Counted from the first letter of the stretch, positions 43,815 to 54,556 are shown. The stretch: 64,000 nt of DNA from Marseilla massiliensis (GCF_016899955.1 NZ_JACJJL010000004.1:124001-188000); one strand, 5' to 3'. Numbers and translations are program-made. Notes: generated by a model not told the origin, from the sequence alone.

Positions 43815-43886
43815 ATAAAAATGTTTGAAGTCTGAAACAAAAATGGCGTTTTTGCTCTGCGCCACTGCCGCTATTGGCGCCCTGCG

Positions 43887-43996
43887 AGCCCAAACGGCCC
43901 GTATGGGGTTGCCGAACGGCCCGTATGGCACCCTGAAACGGGCCGTTCGGCAAGGCAAAACGAGCCGTTTTGCAAACTGCTGGGCGCCAAGGGGTT
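43887..43996 (-). repeat. 22-bp-unit element, copy 6 (reverse orientation)
   Basis: Units 43887-43908, 43909-43930, 43931-43952 and 43953-43974, with the leader on the right (43975-43996). Units 2 and 3 form a perfect 16-bp stem. Unit 4 is a hairpin by itself (GCAAAACG...CGTTTTGC). The copy lies between the divergent licD and susC-like genes, so no gene 3' end is nearby. Confidence 0.85.
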
Positions 43997-44502
43997 GGCA
44001 TGGCGCGGCAGGATGCCACCCAGACATGCCGCCACGACCGGGGCCGACAGACCGCCATGCCACGCCCACCCACGGCAACCACCCGCACGCAACCGGCGCC
44101 ACCGTGGCAGGCGGCAGGGCAAAGGCTACCGCCCGGGGCCGGCAAGGCGGAGCCGCACGGCTGCTGCCGAAACCACCCCAAACGCCCACGGCCAGGGCAT
44201 GAGGCCAATGCGAGACAGCAACAGCGAAACTGGCGTTTTTTAACATTATGCGAAGATTATGCCAACATATCGGTGAAACAGCCCTAAGCATAGCCATTTT
44301 TCCTTTCATTCTATAAAATATTGCGTTTTCTCAATTAACATTTATCCGATAACACAGAATCATTCTATCAAACCGTTACCAACGCGCAAAGTTTTAATAC
44401 TATAAGCCTTAAAATTAAGAAAAGGTTTCTAAATTTGTGAACGAAACCGGGATTGAATGCCAAAGAGTAAATAATTATCCACTTATTAAAACAAAAAGCA
44501 TC
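43997..44502. other. Upstream region of the SusC-like gene
   Basis: GC-rich non-coding sequence (to about 44220), then AT-rich (44230-44502) with a -7 box at 44430. No gene is recognised. The composition switch is abrupt and fits a regulatory region. Confidence 0.5.
44430..44437 (+). promoter_or_regulatory. -7 box for the susC-susD pair
   Basis: TAAATTTG, 65 bp before the SusC-like ATG; no obvious TTTG at -33. Confidence 0.5.
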
Positions 44503-47500
44503 ATGAGGAAAAGATTGTTTATCATTTTGTCATTGCTCATCACGACATGCGGATTTGCGATGGCGCAGGCCCTGATAAGGGGGTCGGTGGTGTCAGACAG
44601 TGACGGCTCTCCTGTAATAGGGGCCACCATCGTTGTAGACGGAACCTCAAAAGGCACAGTGACAAACGGCGACGGAAAGTTCAGCATAACACTTCCCGCC
44701 GGCAAAAAGAATGTGAGGATATCTTACATTGGCTTCGAGCCCCAGACAGTGGCAGCCAAAAACGGCATGAAGGTCAAGCTGCTGGAAGCCAAGAACGAGC
44801 TGGCCGAGACCATCATCACGGGCTACGGCAACTTCAAGAAGGCATCGTTCACCGGCTCGGCCCAGAGCCTGAAGACCGACGCCATGCAAGACGTGCCGGT
44901 AATCTCGATAGCCGACAAGCTGTCGGGAGGAGTGGCCGGCGTGTCGATAAGCCAGACATCGGGCGCCCCCGGCGGCACAAAGAGCATCAGGATAAGGGGA
45001 ATGAGCAGCATCAACGCCGGCAACGACCCGCTCATCGTGGTAGACGGCACACCGGTGCAGAGCGGCGACGCCAACCCGTTCTCGGGCTCATACAACGACA
45101 CTGGCTCCGACCTGCTGTCGACAATCAACCCCAACGACATCGAGTCGATGACGGTGATAAAAGACGCTGCGGCCGCTTCACTATATGGTTCGCGCGCGGC
45201 CAACGGCGTGATTGTCATCACGACGAAGAGCGGCAAGGCCGGAAAGACCAAGCTGTCGTTCCGCAGCGACTGGGGATTCTCGAACATGGCAATAAACTAC
45301 AGGCCCACCCTGGGCGGCGACGACAGGCGCGCCCTGCTGAGCAAGGGCCTCGAAAACCAGGCCATCTATGACCTCGGCATGTCGGCAGCCGACGCCAAAG
45401 CCTATGCCGAAAGCAAGATAGACGCATACGCCTCGATGCCCAAGAACGGATGGACCGACTGGAAAGACCTGCTCTTCCGCACCGGCTCGCACCAGAATTA
45501 CCAGATGAGCGTCACGGGAGGCAACACCGACACCAAGTTCTATGCGTCGCTCGCATACAACAAGCAGCTGGGCATTGCCTACGACCAGGGGCTGGAGCGC
45601 ATCACCGGCAACGCCAACCTGCAGCACTCTTTCGGGCGGTTCGACCTTCAGGTAACCACGCAGCTGTCGCGCACCAGGCAAGACCTGGCCAACGAAGGCA
45701 CTTCGTTCACCAGCCCGATAATGAACTACGCCTGGGTGCAAAACCCGTCGTCGACACCATACAACGACGACGGCACGCTCAACGACGGCTGCGGCTTGTT
45801 TGGCGTCAACCCGATATTCGAGCGCGACCACTCATCGGATGTGTACACATTCACCAAGGCATTCAGCACCGTAAAGCTCACCTACAACATCTGGGACAAC
45901 CTGAAGCTGAGCGAGAAAATAGCCTACGACTACTTTGACGGCACCGAGGACGTGCTGTGGGACAAGTTCTCTAACAACGGCGGACCGGGCGGAGTGATGC
46001 AGCGCGACAAGCTCTCTTACCAACAGCTCAACTCGCAAACGCAGCTGACATACGAGAAAACGTTCGGCCAGCACAACGTCAACGTGCTGCTGGGCTTTGA
46101 GACCGAGAACTTCGTTAACTCCGACAACTACGTCAGCGGACAGAAATATCCGGGGCAGCTCTACGAATTCGGCAACGCCGCCGAGACCAATGCGTCGTCG
46201 GGCTACAGCTCTTACAGGCTCACGTCTTACCTCGGCCGCATTGACTACAACTACGCAGGGCGATACTACATTGGCGCAAGCATGCGCACCGACGGCACAT
46301 CCAAGCTGTCGCGCGACAACCGATGGGGCACGTTCTGGTCGGTGTCGGGAGCATGGCGCTTTATAGACGAGAAGTTCATGGCGGCCGTCAAGGATGTGCT
46401 CTCCGACGGCAAGCTGCGACTGAGCTACGGCGTCAACGGCACGCAGCCGTCCGACTACTATGCCTACATGAACCTCTACAAGTACAGCAACCAGAACTAC
46501 AACGGCATGTCGGGCATGGGAATAGTAGGCATTGCCAACCCCGACCTGAGGTGGGAGAAGAACAAGACGTGGAACATCGGACTCGACCTGCAGTTCCTGC
46601 ACCGCATTTCGGTGACGCTCGACTACTACCAGCGCAAGACGTCGGACCTGATATACAACCTGCCCGTGTCAATGACAGGAGGCCACTACCGCTATGACGG
46701 CAACGCAGGGGCATACGTGTTCACGCAGCCAATGAACGTGGGCGAGATGGAGAACAAGGGATTTGAGATGACCGTCACCTCGGTGAACTTCGACACGAAA
46801 GACTTCAACTGGACCACCTCTCTTAACCTTTCGCACAACAGCAACAAGCTCACCAAGCTCGACGGCGAGAGCCAGGAGATAATAAGCGGGCCTATGATAC
46901 ACCGCGTGGGCGAGCCTTACTATTCGTACTACCTGTATGAATACGCCGGCGTGGACGCCCAGACGGGCAAGCCCCTCTACTACATCAACGACGGAACCGA
47001 CAACGCCCGCAACACCACCACCGAGATAGCACAGGCCAACAAGACCATTGTGGGCAAGCACGACCCGGCCATAGAGGGCGGACTGACCAACACCCTGCGC
47101 TACAAGTTCATCGACCTGAGCTTCACGCTGACCTACTCCGTGGGTGGCGAAGCGTTCGACTACGCCACATGGCAGCACACCGACGGCGGCAGATACCTTT
47201 ACGGCGGCGCCGTGCCGGCGTCATACGACCTGTCGGAAATGTGGACGGGCCCTGGCGACACCAACGCCAAGCTGCCCAAGTTCCAGTACGGAAGCGCATC
47301 GACAACGGCCTCGTCGCGATGGCTCATGCCCACCGACTACCTGCGGCTGAAGAGCCTCACCATAGGCTTCAGCGCCCCGACAAGCTTCATCAGCAAGCTC
47401 GGACTGACCAAGGCCCGCGCATACTTCTCGGGCTCCAACCTGCTGACATGGAAGTCGAAAGACCTCGTGGTAGACCCGGAGATGAGCCCGAGCGGAATAA

Positions 47501-47559
47501 TGACGTTTGAGACGCCGGCCTACAGGACGTTTGCCTTCGGCGTGGAGCTCGACTTCTGA
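44503..47559 (+). CDS. SusC/RagA-like TonB-dependent outer-membrane transporter
   Basis: The 1018-residue protein has a signal peptide (MRKRLFIILSLLITTCGFAMA), a carboxypeptidase-regulatory-like domain (about 25-105, GSVVSDSDGSPVIGATIVVDGT) and the TonB-box/plug region (ETIITGYGN, then IADKLSGGVAGVSIS). SIRIRGMSSINAGNDPLIVVDG is the SusC-family signature. A long beta-barrel ends in the aromatic residue of GVELDF. It imports an oligosaccharide, glycan or peptide captured by the SusD-like lipoprotein. I chose ATG 44503. No glycosidase or regulator gene is attached, so the substrate is open. Confidence 0.96.
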   Translation: MRKRLFIILSLLITTCGFAMAQALIRGSVVSDSDGSPVIGATIVVDGTSKGTVTNGDGKFSITLPAGKKNVRISYIGFEPQTVAAKNGMKVKLLEAKNELAETIITGYGNFKKASFTGSAQSLKTDAMQDVPVISIADKLSGGVAGVSISQTSGAPGGTKSIRIRGMSSINAGNDPLIVVDGTPVQSGDANPFSGSYNDTGSDLLSTINPNDIESMTVIKDAAAASLYGSRAANGVIVITTKSGKAGKTKLSFRSDWGFSNMAINYRPTLGGDDRRALLSKGLENQAIYDLGMSAADAKAYAESKIDAYASMPKNGWTDWKDLLFRTGSHQNYQMSVTGGNTDTKFYASLAYNKQLGIAYDQGLERITGNANLQHSFGRFDLQVTTQLSRTRQDLANEGTSFTSPIMNYAWVQNPSSTPYNDDGTLNDGCGLFGVNPIFERDHSSDVYTFTKAFSTVKLTYNIWDNLKLSEKIAYDYFDGTEDVLWDKFSNNGGPGGVMQRDKLSYQQLNSQTQLTYEKTFGQHNVNVLLGFETENFVNSDNYVSGQKYPGQLYEFGNAAETNASSGYSSYRLTSYLGRIDYNYAGRYYIGASMRTDGTSKLSRDNRWGTFWSVSGAWRFIDEKFMAAVKDVLSDGKLRLSYGVNGTQPSDYYAYMNLYKYSNQNYNGMSGMGIVGIANPDLRWEKNKTWNIGLDLQFLHRISVTLDYYQRKTSDLIYNLPVSMTGGHYRYDGNAGAYVFTQPMNVGEMENKGFEMTVTSVNFDTKDFNWTTSLNLSHNSNKLTKLDGESQEIISGPMIHRVGEPYYSYYLYEYAGVDAQTGKPLYYINDGTDNARNTTTEIAQANKTIVGKHDPAIEGGLTNTLRYKFIDLSFTLTYSVGGEAFDYATWQHTDGGRYLYGGAVPASYDLSEMWTGPGDTNAKLPKFQYGSASTTASSRWLMPTDYLRLKSLTIGFSAPTSFISKLGLTKARAYFSGSNLLTWKSKDLVVDPEMSPSGIMTFETPAYRTFAFGVELDF

Positions 47560-47619
47560 TTGCCGCTCCGGCCATACATCAAGTTAATTAGCACAATAAC
47601 AACATAAATCAAACGAAAT

Positions 47620-49176
47620 ATGAAAACAGCAAGAATATATAGAGCAATGGCCATCCTGTCGATTATAGCCGGCATGACGTCGTGCGGCAACGACTGGCTC
47701 GACCAGACACCGTCTGACGGAATAGACGCCAACGGGGCTGTGACAACGGTGAGCGACCTCGAGACTGTGCGCAACGGCGTTTACGCCTCGCTGAAAGGCA
47801 TCAGAGACTTTGTCGACTATTACGGCCGCAACATGTTCATCTACGGCGACATGAGAGGCGAAGACGTGCAGTACAACTGGGTGGACGGAAGCGGACGCGG
47901 CAATTTCTACTACTACATGACCTACTCCACGGCCGACAACTTCTCAGGCGGCAACACTCCGTGGCAGTCGGCTTTCATAGTCACCGAAAGGGCCAACCGC
48001 GTGATAGAGGCCGCCGAGAGCGGCACACTGGGCGACGACGAGGCCATAGCACAATACGAGGCCGAGGCCAAGACACTCAGAGCCATGGCACTGTTCGACC
48101 TGACGCGCATCTACGGCAAGCCCTACACCATGGACAAAGGGGCTTCGCTCGGCGCGCCGATAATGCTCAAGCCTGTTGAAAACGCATACGCCAACAAGCC
48201 GAAACGCAACACTGTGGCCGAATGCTACACACAGATAGAGAAAGACCTGGACGACGCCGTGAAGTCGGGGGCGCTGCCCACATCAAACAAAGGCGACGCA
48301 TCGGTGTACATCAACCTGTGGGCAGCCAAGGCACTGCAGGTGCGTGTGTACATGACAAAGGGCGAATGGGGCAAGGCCCTGGCCACCGCGCGCGACATAA
48401 TAAGCAACTCTCCCTACGTGCTGTGGACTCCCGGGGAGTATGCCGAGGCATGGGCAAAGACCAGCAACGCACACAACAACGAGATAATATTCGAGCTGTC
48501 TATCAACGACAACAAGGACTGGACCGACCGCGAGGGCATAGCCTACTGCATGAGCGACGCCCATGGTGATGTTCCCGGCTACGGCGACATCATGGTGACC
48601 AAGGCATTTGCCGAGGCAATGGAGGCCGACCCGGCCGACGCACGCAACAACGTGCTGCTCAAGCCGGGCGGCGACCCCGAGACCTATGCCGGCAAATTTG
48701 AAACCGACGGCAACGACTTTGTGAAACACGGGGTGTTCATCAACAAGATGCCGGCGCACAACGGCGACGTGCGCTATGCCAACGTGCCTATGCTGCGCCT
48801 GTCGGAGGTGTACCTTAGCGCTGCCGAGGCCGCATTCCAGACGGGCGACAAGGCTGCCGCCGCACAGCTGCTCAACAAGCTGATAACCAACCGCACCACC
48901 GACGCAACGAAGGTGGTGACGGCCCAAGACATCACGCTCGACCGCATATACATGGAGCGGCGAAAGGAGCTTGTGGGCGAAGGACAGCGCTACTTCGACG
49001 TGATAAGGCGCGGAGAGACCGTGGTTCGCTACACCGACTCTAACAACCGCGGGTGGCACGACGTGCTGACGGAAGAGGCACGCACATTCAACCGCGACTC
49101 GAAGAAGGCCCTGCCGCTGATACCCGTGGCCGAAATCAACGCTAACCCGAACATTCTGCAGAATCCCCTTTACTAA
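47620..49176 (+). CDS. SusD/RagB-like surface lipoprotein
   Basis: The 518-residue protein has a lipoprotein signal (GMTSCGND; Cys near residue 22) and a TPR-rich alpha-helical SusD fold. Family features are the N-terminal DWLDQTPSD, the internal TPR block EAEAKTLRAMALFDLTRIYG and the C-terminal MLRLSEVYLSAAEA...ERRKELVGEGQRYFDVIRRG. It pairs with the SusC-like protein 60 bp upstream as the lid and binding unit. A strong terminator follows at 49215. Confidence 0.96.
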   Translation: MKTARIYRAMAILSIIAGMTSCGNDWLDQTPSDGIDANGAVTTVSDLETVRNGVYASLKGIRDFVDYYGRNMFIYGDMRGEDVQYNWVDGSGRGNFYYYMTYSTADNFSGGNTPWQSAFIVTERANRVIEAAESGTLGDDEAIAQYEAEAKTLRAMALFDLTRIYGKPYTMDKGASLGAPIMLKPVENAYANKPKRNTVAECYTQIEKDLDDAVKSGALPTSNKGDASVYINLWAAKALQVRVYMTKGEWGKALATARDIISNSPYVLWTPGEYAEAWAKTSNAHNNEIIFELSINDNKDWTDREGIAYCMSDAHGDVPGYGDIMVTKAFAEAMEADPADARNNVLLKPGGDPETYAGKFETDGNDFVKHGVFINKMPAHNGDVRYANVPMLRLSEVYLSAAEAAFQTGDKAAAAQLLNKLITNRTTDATKVVTAQDITLDRIYMERRKELVGEGQRYFDVIRRGETVVRYTDSNNRGWHDVLTEEARTFNRDSKKALPLIPVAEINANPNILQNPLY

Positions 49177-49214
49177 ATTATTAATCCAGGAGTAAACGCT
49201 CCAAACATTGCAGA

Positions 49215-49246
49215 AAGCGCGTCTATGGGAATAGGCGCGCTTTTTT
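49215..49246 (+). terminator. Rho-independent terminator after the susD-like gene
   Basis: A 12-bp stem (AAGCGCGTCTAT / ATAGGCGCGCTT, with one T-G pair), a GGGA loop and six T form a classic terminator 38 bp after the stop codon. This is the clearest terminator in the window. Confidence 0.9.
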
Positions 49247-49249
49247 GGG

Positions 49250-49616
49250 CCCACTGGATAAATCCCAGGGGCTTTTTAGGAGTTAAGGAGTTAGGGAGTA
49301 AAGGAGTTAAGACAATAGTTTTTCTTGCGGGAGTTAGGGAGTTAAGAGGAGTTAGATGGAGTTATAAGGAGTTAGAGGGAGTTAGGGGACAATAGCATTT
49401 GACTGACGCCTCACAGCCCATCCCTTAATTAGGAGTTGCAGGAGACAGGAGTTCAGGAGTGCAGACTTTTGCATTTGACTGACACTGCGCATGGCATATT
49501 TTCTTAACTCTTAATTTTTAATTGTTTATTTTTAATTCTTTGTTCGGAGTTAAGACAATAGTCTTTCTTGCGGGAGTTAGGGAGTTAAGAGGAGTTAGAT
49601 GGAGTTAGATGGCAAA
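49250..49616. repeat. GGAGT-rich element, locus 2
   Basis: About 365 bp of GGAGTTA words after a left end GGGGCTTTTTAGGAG like that at 40183-40498. It includes a 62-bp direct duplication (49303-49364 and 49546-49607, one mismatch) and ACAATAGT boxes. An AT-rich centre (49497-49544) separates the copies. It lies between the converging susD-like and GT2 genes, downstream of the terminator and before element copy 7. Confidence 0.8.
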
Positions 49617-49646
49617 GGCTCTTTGCGCAGCCACGGCCATGGCCGC

Positions 49647-49756
49647 CCAACAGCCTGTAAACAAGCACGTTGCGAAACGTGCCGTATCAGACTGCGAAAC
49701 GGCACGTATGACCATGCAAAACGGCACGCCTTGAATGACGAAACGGCTTGTATGGC
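49647..49756 (+). repeat. 22-bp-unit element, copy 7
   Basis: The leader (49647-49668, CAACAGCCTGTAAACAAGCAC) is followed by units 49669-49690, 49691-49712, 49713-49734 and 49735-49756. Units 1 and 2 pair through ACGTGCCGT/ACGGCACGT. It is in the susD orientation, about 470 bp after that stop, and ends about 35 bp before the GT2 stop. Confidence 0.85.
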
Positions 49757-49791
49757 AACTCCAGGCGATTGCGCATGGCCTGCAAGGCCAT

Positions 49792-50760
49792 TCAGTCGTC
49801 GAAGTCGGAGTTGCGGTAAGCGAATATGAGCGGATAGAAAAAGCCGCGCACCGCGCCCATCAGTCCGCCGGCCTTTGCCTTATTATAATATGTGGAACGG
49901 CGATGCCTCATGCAACAAAGGCACAGGCGCAGCAACGGCAATGCGCCCGGCGAGAGCATGCAACGGGCCATGGTGTGCTCTGTGCGCAACGCATCCGATG
50001 CCGTCTGGGCACAGACATGGGTGTAAAGGCGGCGCCACTTGCCCTTGTGCTGCAGCTGGCGGTAATGGCGGTAGCCCACCACATAAGGGGCAAGCGGGCC
50101 AAGGGCGGCAGCTGCGGCGCCGACAGAAGGCCCACCGCCCACCCTCCTGGCCGCCTCGTCCGGGTGGGTGCGGTGCCAGTTGAGCGGCTCGGCAATGTAG
50201 GTTATGGCCTTATCGCGATAGAAATAAGCGTTGAGCGCAAGGCTCCAGTCGTAGATGATGCAGTCGAGCCACGCCCCCTCGCGCTGCACATAGTCGCGGC
50301 GCAGCAGCATGGTGTGGCCCGCAAAGCCGTGGAAAAGCAACGCCTTGAGCGAATGCTGCGGCTCCACCCGGCGGGCACCCTCAAGGCGGCTGCCGCGCAC
50401 GTGGGCCGAGAAGCAGATGTTGTGGCCTCCGATGGCCTCGACCTGGCGGGCTATCTTGTCGGCAAACCACACGTCGTCCTGGTCGGAAATAGCCACGAAG
50501 TCGGCCGTGGCACGCATGACGGCCGACTTGAAGTTGAGGTTGTAGCCAAGGTTGCGCCCGTTGACATAGAGGCTGATGAAGGGGTAACGGGCGGCATATT
50601 CCCTGACAATGGCCACGGTGCCGTCGGTCGAACGGTCGTCTTGCACAATGAGCCTGTGTATCGGATAGGTCTGCCCGATGATTGAGTCGAGCTGCTCGCG
50701 CAGGTAGCGCTCGCCGTTGTAGGTACACATCACCACATCCACCGTCTTGCTTGTGTCCAT
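49792..50760 (-). CDS. Family 2 glycosyltransferase
   Basis: The 322-residue protein has VDVVMCTYNGERYLREQLDSIIGQ, the nucleotide-sugar block VQDDRSTDGT and ISDQDDVWFADKI. It resembles the GT2 at 37559-38557 along the whole N-terminal domain, including the odd DQDD pair. It follows the Wzx-like gene with a 2-bp gap, so both belong to surface-glycan assembly. ATG 50760 is chosen because the next ATG upstream is inside the flippase. Confidence 0.92.
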   Translation of the reverse strand: MDTSKTVDVVMCTYNGERYLREQLDSIIGQTYPIHRLIVQDDRSTDGTVAIVREYAARYPFISLYVNGRNLGYNLNFKSAVMRATADFVAISDQDDVWFADKIARQVEAIGGHNICFSAHVRGSRLEGARRVEPQHSLKALLFHGFAGHTMLLRRDYVQREGAWLDCIIYDWSLALNAYFYRDKAITYIAEPLNWHRTHPDEAARRVGGGPSVGAAAAALGPLAPYVVGYRHYRQLQHKGKWRRLYTHVCAQTASDALRTEHTMARCMLSPGALPLLRLCLCCMRHRRSTYYNKAKAGGLMGAVRGFFYPLIFAYRNSDFDD

Positions 50761-50762
50761 GA

Positions 50763-52211
50763 TCAATGCTTGCGTTTGAACAACTTGTTGACAATAAACT
50801 GCTGGCACTCATTGAGGATGTGGACGCGGGCCACACGCATAACAGCGTAATACAGCACGGCGGCCACGGCTATGCGCGCCACGAGCAGCACGGCCATGTT
50901 GCCTATCCACGCCGTGGCGAAGTAGGTGGCGGCCATCACCGCCATGGCGGCGATGGCAAAAGGAAGCGTGTCGCGCATGAACATCACGAAGCCGTAGCCA
51001 GTGAGCCGGCGCACAAAAAAGTGCCACACAAGCACCCACAGCAGGTTGAGCGCCGTATACCCTACCACCATCGAGCGTATGCCGAGCGGCCAAATGCACA
51101 CCATCAGCACTATAGAGGCCAGCCCCAAGCCGCACGTGCACCACAGGTTGACACCCGAGCGCCCGCAGCTGAGCACCACATTAGACAGGAATGTGTGCAG
51201 AGGCATGACCGCGCCGCTGATGCACAGTATCTGCATCAGCCCGGCCGAGAACAGCCATTTGTCGGTTATGGCCAGCACTATGAACTCGCGGGCCACAAGG
51301 CCGAGGCCGAATAGCAGCGGGAACGACACGAAAGAGATGAGCCTCACCATCTTGCGCATGGCACCGAGGCGGCGCGAGCTCTGCCCGCTGAGGTCGGCCA
51401 GCACCGGCTGCGTCACCTGCTGCACGGTGCCCTGCACGAGGTAATAGCACTTGTTGTCCCACTGATAAGCCTGGTTGTAGCACCCCGTGGCGTATGGCGA
51501 GAAGTAGCGTCCCAGCAAGATGTTGAGCACATTGCTGTTCACATTGTTCAGTATGCCGGTGGCAAGCACCTTGACGCTGAAGCGGAACATGCGCCAGACA
51601 GGGCCGAAGTCGATGCGCAACGACGGGCGCCACGGCGAGCACCGCCACAGCAACACGGTGTTGACACCCACGAAGACAAGCCCCTGGGTGGCCAGCGACC
51701 AGTAGCCCATGCCCGAGAAAGCCATGCTCACGCCCACTATGTTGGAACAGAGCACGGCCGTCATCCCGGCCTTCGCCTGCTGCTTTACCATGAGGTTTTT
51801 GAACAGGTAGGCCGACTGGGCTGTGGCAAAGCTGGCAAAAAGTATGTTGAGAAAGGCATAACGGCACAGCGGCACGAGCTTGTCGGTATGGTAATAGTCG
51901 GCTATCAGCGGTGCACAAAAGAAGAGCAGCGCATACATGGCCGTGCCTACGATGACATTAAACCAGAACACCGAGTTGTACTCCCGGTGTCCTGGTTGCT
52001 TTATGTTGGTAAGGGCCACGGTGAAACCACTGTTCTGCAGCGTTATGGCAATCTGCGGGAAGATGGTTATCATGGCTATCATGCCGTAGTCGTCGGGCGA
52101 TAGCAACCGCCCCATCATTATGCCGAAGCACAGTCCGAGCGCCTGCTGGATGAAGTTGTTCATCCCGCCCCAAAGTATTCCCTTGGCCGTTTTCTCCTTC
52201 AGCGATTCCAT
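50763..52211 (-). CDS. Wzx/MATE-like polysaccharide flippase
   Basis: The 482-residue membrane protein has about 12-14 helices and the PST/Wzx family start KTAKGILWGGMNNFIQQALGLCFGIMMGRLLSP. It probably moves lipid-linked oligosaccharides to the periplasmic side. It lies 36 bp after metG on the same strand and 2 bp before a GT2, so it may share the metG transcript. Confidence 0.9.
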   Translation of the reverse strand: MESLKEKTAKGILWGGMNNFIQQALGLCFGIMMGRLLSPDDYGMIAMITIFPQIAITLQNSGFTVALTNIKQPGHREYNSVFWFNVIVGTAMYALLFFCAPLIADYYHTDKLVPLCRYAFLNILFASFATAQSAYLFKNLMVKQQAKAGMTAVLCSNIVGVSMAFSGMGYWSLATQGLVFVGVNTVLLWRCSPWRPSLRIDFGPVWRMFRFSVKVLATGILNNVNSNVLNILLGRYFSPYATGCYNQAYQWDNKCYYLVQGTVQQVTQPVLADLSGQSSRRLGAMRKMVRLISFVSFPLLFGLGLVAREFIVLAITDKWLFSAGLMQILCISGAVMPLHTFLSNVVLSCGRSGVNLWCTCGLGLASIVLMVCIWPLGIRSMVVGYTALNLLWVLVWHFFVRRLTGYGFVMFMRDTLPFAIAAMAVMAATYFATAWIGNMAVLLVARIAVAAVLYYAVMRVARVHILNECQQFIVNKLFKRKH

Positions 52212-52247
52212 TGAGTGGTGTTGTCAATAAGCCTGCAGGGCGCTGTG

Positions 52248-54293
52248 TCAGCACACCTTGCTGCCGGGGTTCACCTTGCGCAGTATGGTGGTCACGCTCA
52301 GCGAGCCGTCAAAATTCTCGGCCGAGAGTATCATTCCCTGACTCTCTATGCCCATGAGCTTGCGCGGCGCGAGGTTGGCAATGAACAGCACGTCTTTGCC
52401 CACGAGCTCTTCGGGCTCGTAAAACTTGGCTATGCCGCTGACGATGGTGCGGTCGGTGCCGCTACCGTCGTCTATTGTGAACTTGAGCAACTTGTTTGCC
52501 TTCTTCACCTTCTCGCAGGCCTTGATGTGCCCTACACGTATGTCAATCTTCTCGAAGTCGGCAAAATCGACCGTAGCCTTCACCGGGTCGGCCTTGTGGG
52601 CAGCGGCCTCGTTGGCCTTCTTGGCGTCGTCGAGCTTCTTGAGCTGGTAGTCAATGGCCTCGTCGTCAATCTTCTCGAAGAGCAACTCGGGCTCGCCGAG
52701 CTTGTGGCCGGGGGCCAGCAGGTCTGTGCGCCCGAGGCTTCCCCAGTCGGCCCCGTCCATGTTTATCATCTTGCGCAGGCGGGCGCTGCTGAACGGGAGG
52801 AACGGCTCGAAGGCTATTGCGAGGTTGGCCACAATCTGGAGCGACACATATAATATGGTCTCGACGCGCTTCGGGTCGGTCTTCCATATCTTCCACGGCT
52901 CGCACTCGGTGATGTACCTGTTGCCAATGCGGGCCAGGTTCATGGCCTCCTTCTGGGCATCGCGGAACTTGAACACGTCGAGCAGTGCCTCGACCTTCTG
53001 CTTCACGTCCTTGAACTCGTCGAGCGCGGCATGGTCGGTTGGCGTGAGCTCGCCGCAGGCAGGCACCACCCCGTCCCAATATTTCTTGGTAAGCTGGAGG
53101 GCACGGTTGACGAAATTGCCATAGACGGCCACCAGTTCGTTGTTGTTCCTGTCCTGGAAATCGCGCCAGGTGAAGTTGTTGTCCTTGGTCTCGGGGGCGT
53201 TGGCAGTGAGCACATAGCGCATCACGTCTTGCTTGCCCGGCATCTCCAGCAGGTAGTCATGAAGCCATACGGCCCAGTTGCGCGACGTGGATATCTTGTC
53301 GTTCTCAAGGTTCAGGAACTCGTTGGCCGGCACATTGTCGGGCAGTATGTAGCCCCCGTGGGCCTTGAGCATCGACGGGAACACTATGCAATGGAACACA
53401 ATGTTGTCTTTTCCGATGAAATGCACGAGCCGGGTCTCGGGGTCTTTCCACCATTTCTCCCAGTCGTCGGGCATCAGTTCCTTTGTGTTTGATATGTAGC
53501 CGATGGGCGCGTCAAACCACACATAGAGCACCTTGCCCTCCGCCCCGTCCACGGGCACGGGTATGCCCCAGTCGAGGTCGCGCGTCATGGCGCGTGGCTG
53601 GAGGTCGAGGTCGAGCCAGCTCTTGCACTGGCCGTAGACGTTAGGGCGCCACTCCTTGTGCCCCTCGAGTATCCATTGCTTGAGCCAGTCCTGGTATTCG
53701 TTCAATGGCAAGTACCAGTTCTTGGTTTTCCGCAGCACAGGCTTGGAGCCGCTGATGGCCGACTGCGGGTTGATGAGCTCCGTCGGGTCAAGGTCGCTGC
53801 CGCATTTCTCGCATTGGTCGCCATAGGCCTTGGGGTTATGGCAGTGCGGGCACTCGCCCGTGATGTATCTGTCGGCGAGGAACTGGTGGGCCTCCTCGTC
53901 GTAGTATTGCTCGCTCTCGCGCTCTATGAGCTTGCCGTCGTCATAGAGCTTGCGGAAGAAATCCGACGCCGTCTGGCTGTGAATGCCCGACGTGGTGCGG
54001 CTATAGATGTCGAATGAAATGCCGAAATCCTCGAAACTCTTCTTTATCATGGCGTGATAACGGTCGACGACAGCCTGCGGCGTGATGCCCTCTTTCTTGG
54101 CGCGGATGGTTATTGGCACACCGTGCTCGTCGCTTCCGCAGATGAACCGCACGTCCTCACCCTTGAGCCTGAGGTAGCGCACGTATATGTCGGCCGGCAC
54201 ATACACACCGGCCAAATGGCCAATATGCACCCCCCCGTTGGCGTATGGCAGTGCTGCCGTGACGGTGGTGCGCTTGTAATGCTTCTCTTCCAT
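52248..54293 (-). CDS. metG: Methionyl-tRNA synthetase with C-terminal tRNA-binding domain
   Basis: The 681-residue enzyme has the class I HIGH motif (HIGH, residues 23-26), a four-Cys zinc insertion (CPHC, CEKC near residues 148-164), the KMSKS-like loop KISTS near residue 332, and a C-terminal OB-fold of about 105 residues ([15 protein letters not shown]) that dimerises and binds tRNA. Length fits the E. coli-type enzyme. Its promoter box lies 41 bp upstream. Confidence 0.97.
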   Translation of the reverse strand: MEEKHYKRTTVTAALPYANGGVHIGHLAGVYVPADIYVRYLRLKGEDVRFICGSDEHGVPITIRAKKEGITPQAVVDRYHAMIKKSFEDFGISFDIYSRTTSGIHSQTASDFFRKLYDDGKLIERESEQYYDEEAHQFLADRYITGECPHCHNPKAYGDQCEKCGSDLDPTELINPQSAISGSKPVLRKTKNWYLPLNEYQDWLKQWILEGHKEWRPNVYGQCKSWLDLDLQPRAMTRDLDWGIPVPVDGAEGKVLYVWFDAPIGYISNTKELMPDDWEKWWKDPETRLVHFIGKDNIVFHCIVFPSMLKAHGGYILPDNVPANEFLNLENDKISTSRNWAVWLHDYLLEMPGKQDVMRYVLTANAPETKDNNFTWRDFQDRNNNELVAVYGNFVNRALQLTKKYWDGVVPACGELTPTDHAALDEFKDVKQKVEALLDVFKFRDAQKEAMNLARIGNRYITECEPWKIWKTDPKRVETILYVSLQIVANLAIAFEPFLPFSSARLRKMINMDGADWGSLGRTDLLAPGHKLGEPELLFEKIDDEAIDYQLKKLDDAKKANEAAAHKADPVKATVDFADFEKIDIRVGHIKACEKVKKANKLLKFTIDDGSGTDRTIVSGIAKFYEPEELVGKDVLFIANLAPRKLMGIESQGMILSAENFDGSLSVTTILRKVNPGSKVC

Positions 54294-54333
54294 ATTCGAG
54301 TGATGTATCTATTGTTTGCTTTTTATTTTGGTG

Positions 54334-54341
54334 CAAAGTTA
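54334..54341 (-). promoter_or_regulatory. -7 box for metG
   Basis: TAACTTTG (minus strand), about 41 bp upstream of the metG ATG, with TTTC 20 bp further up. Confidence 0.55.
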
Positions 54342-54556
54342 ATGCAAATTATCGATTAACCGAAAGGAAAGCAGATATTTTTACGCCGCGGCACTGCCGA
54401 AAGCCCGGCACGGCAGCAACAGACAAACCGAACAATAACGCCGACCAACGCCACAAAGGGCACGCCACCGGCGCCACCGCATGCCATAATTGCGCGCGAA
54501 GGATTAATAAAACATAAAAATTTGTCGGAATTTCTTCTAATACAGAATTAGATGTT

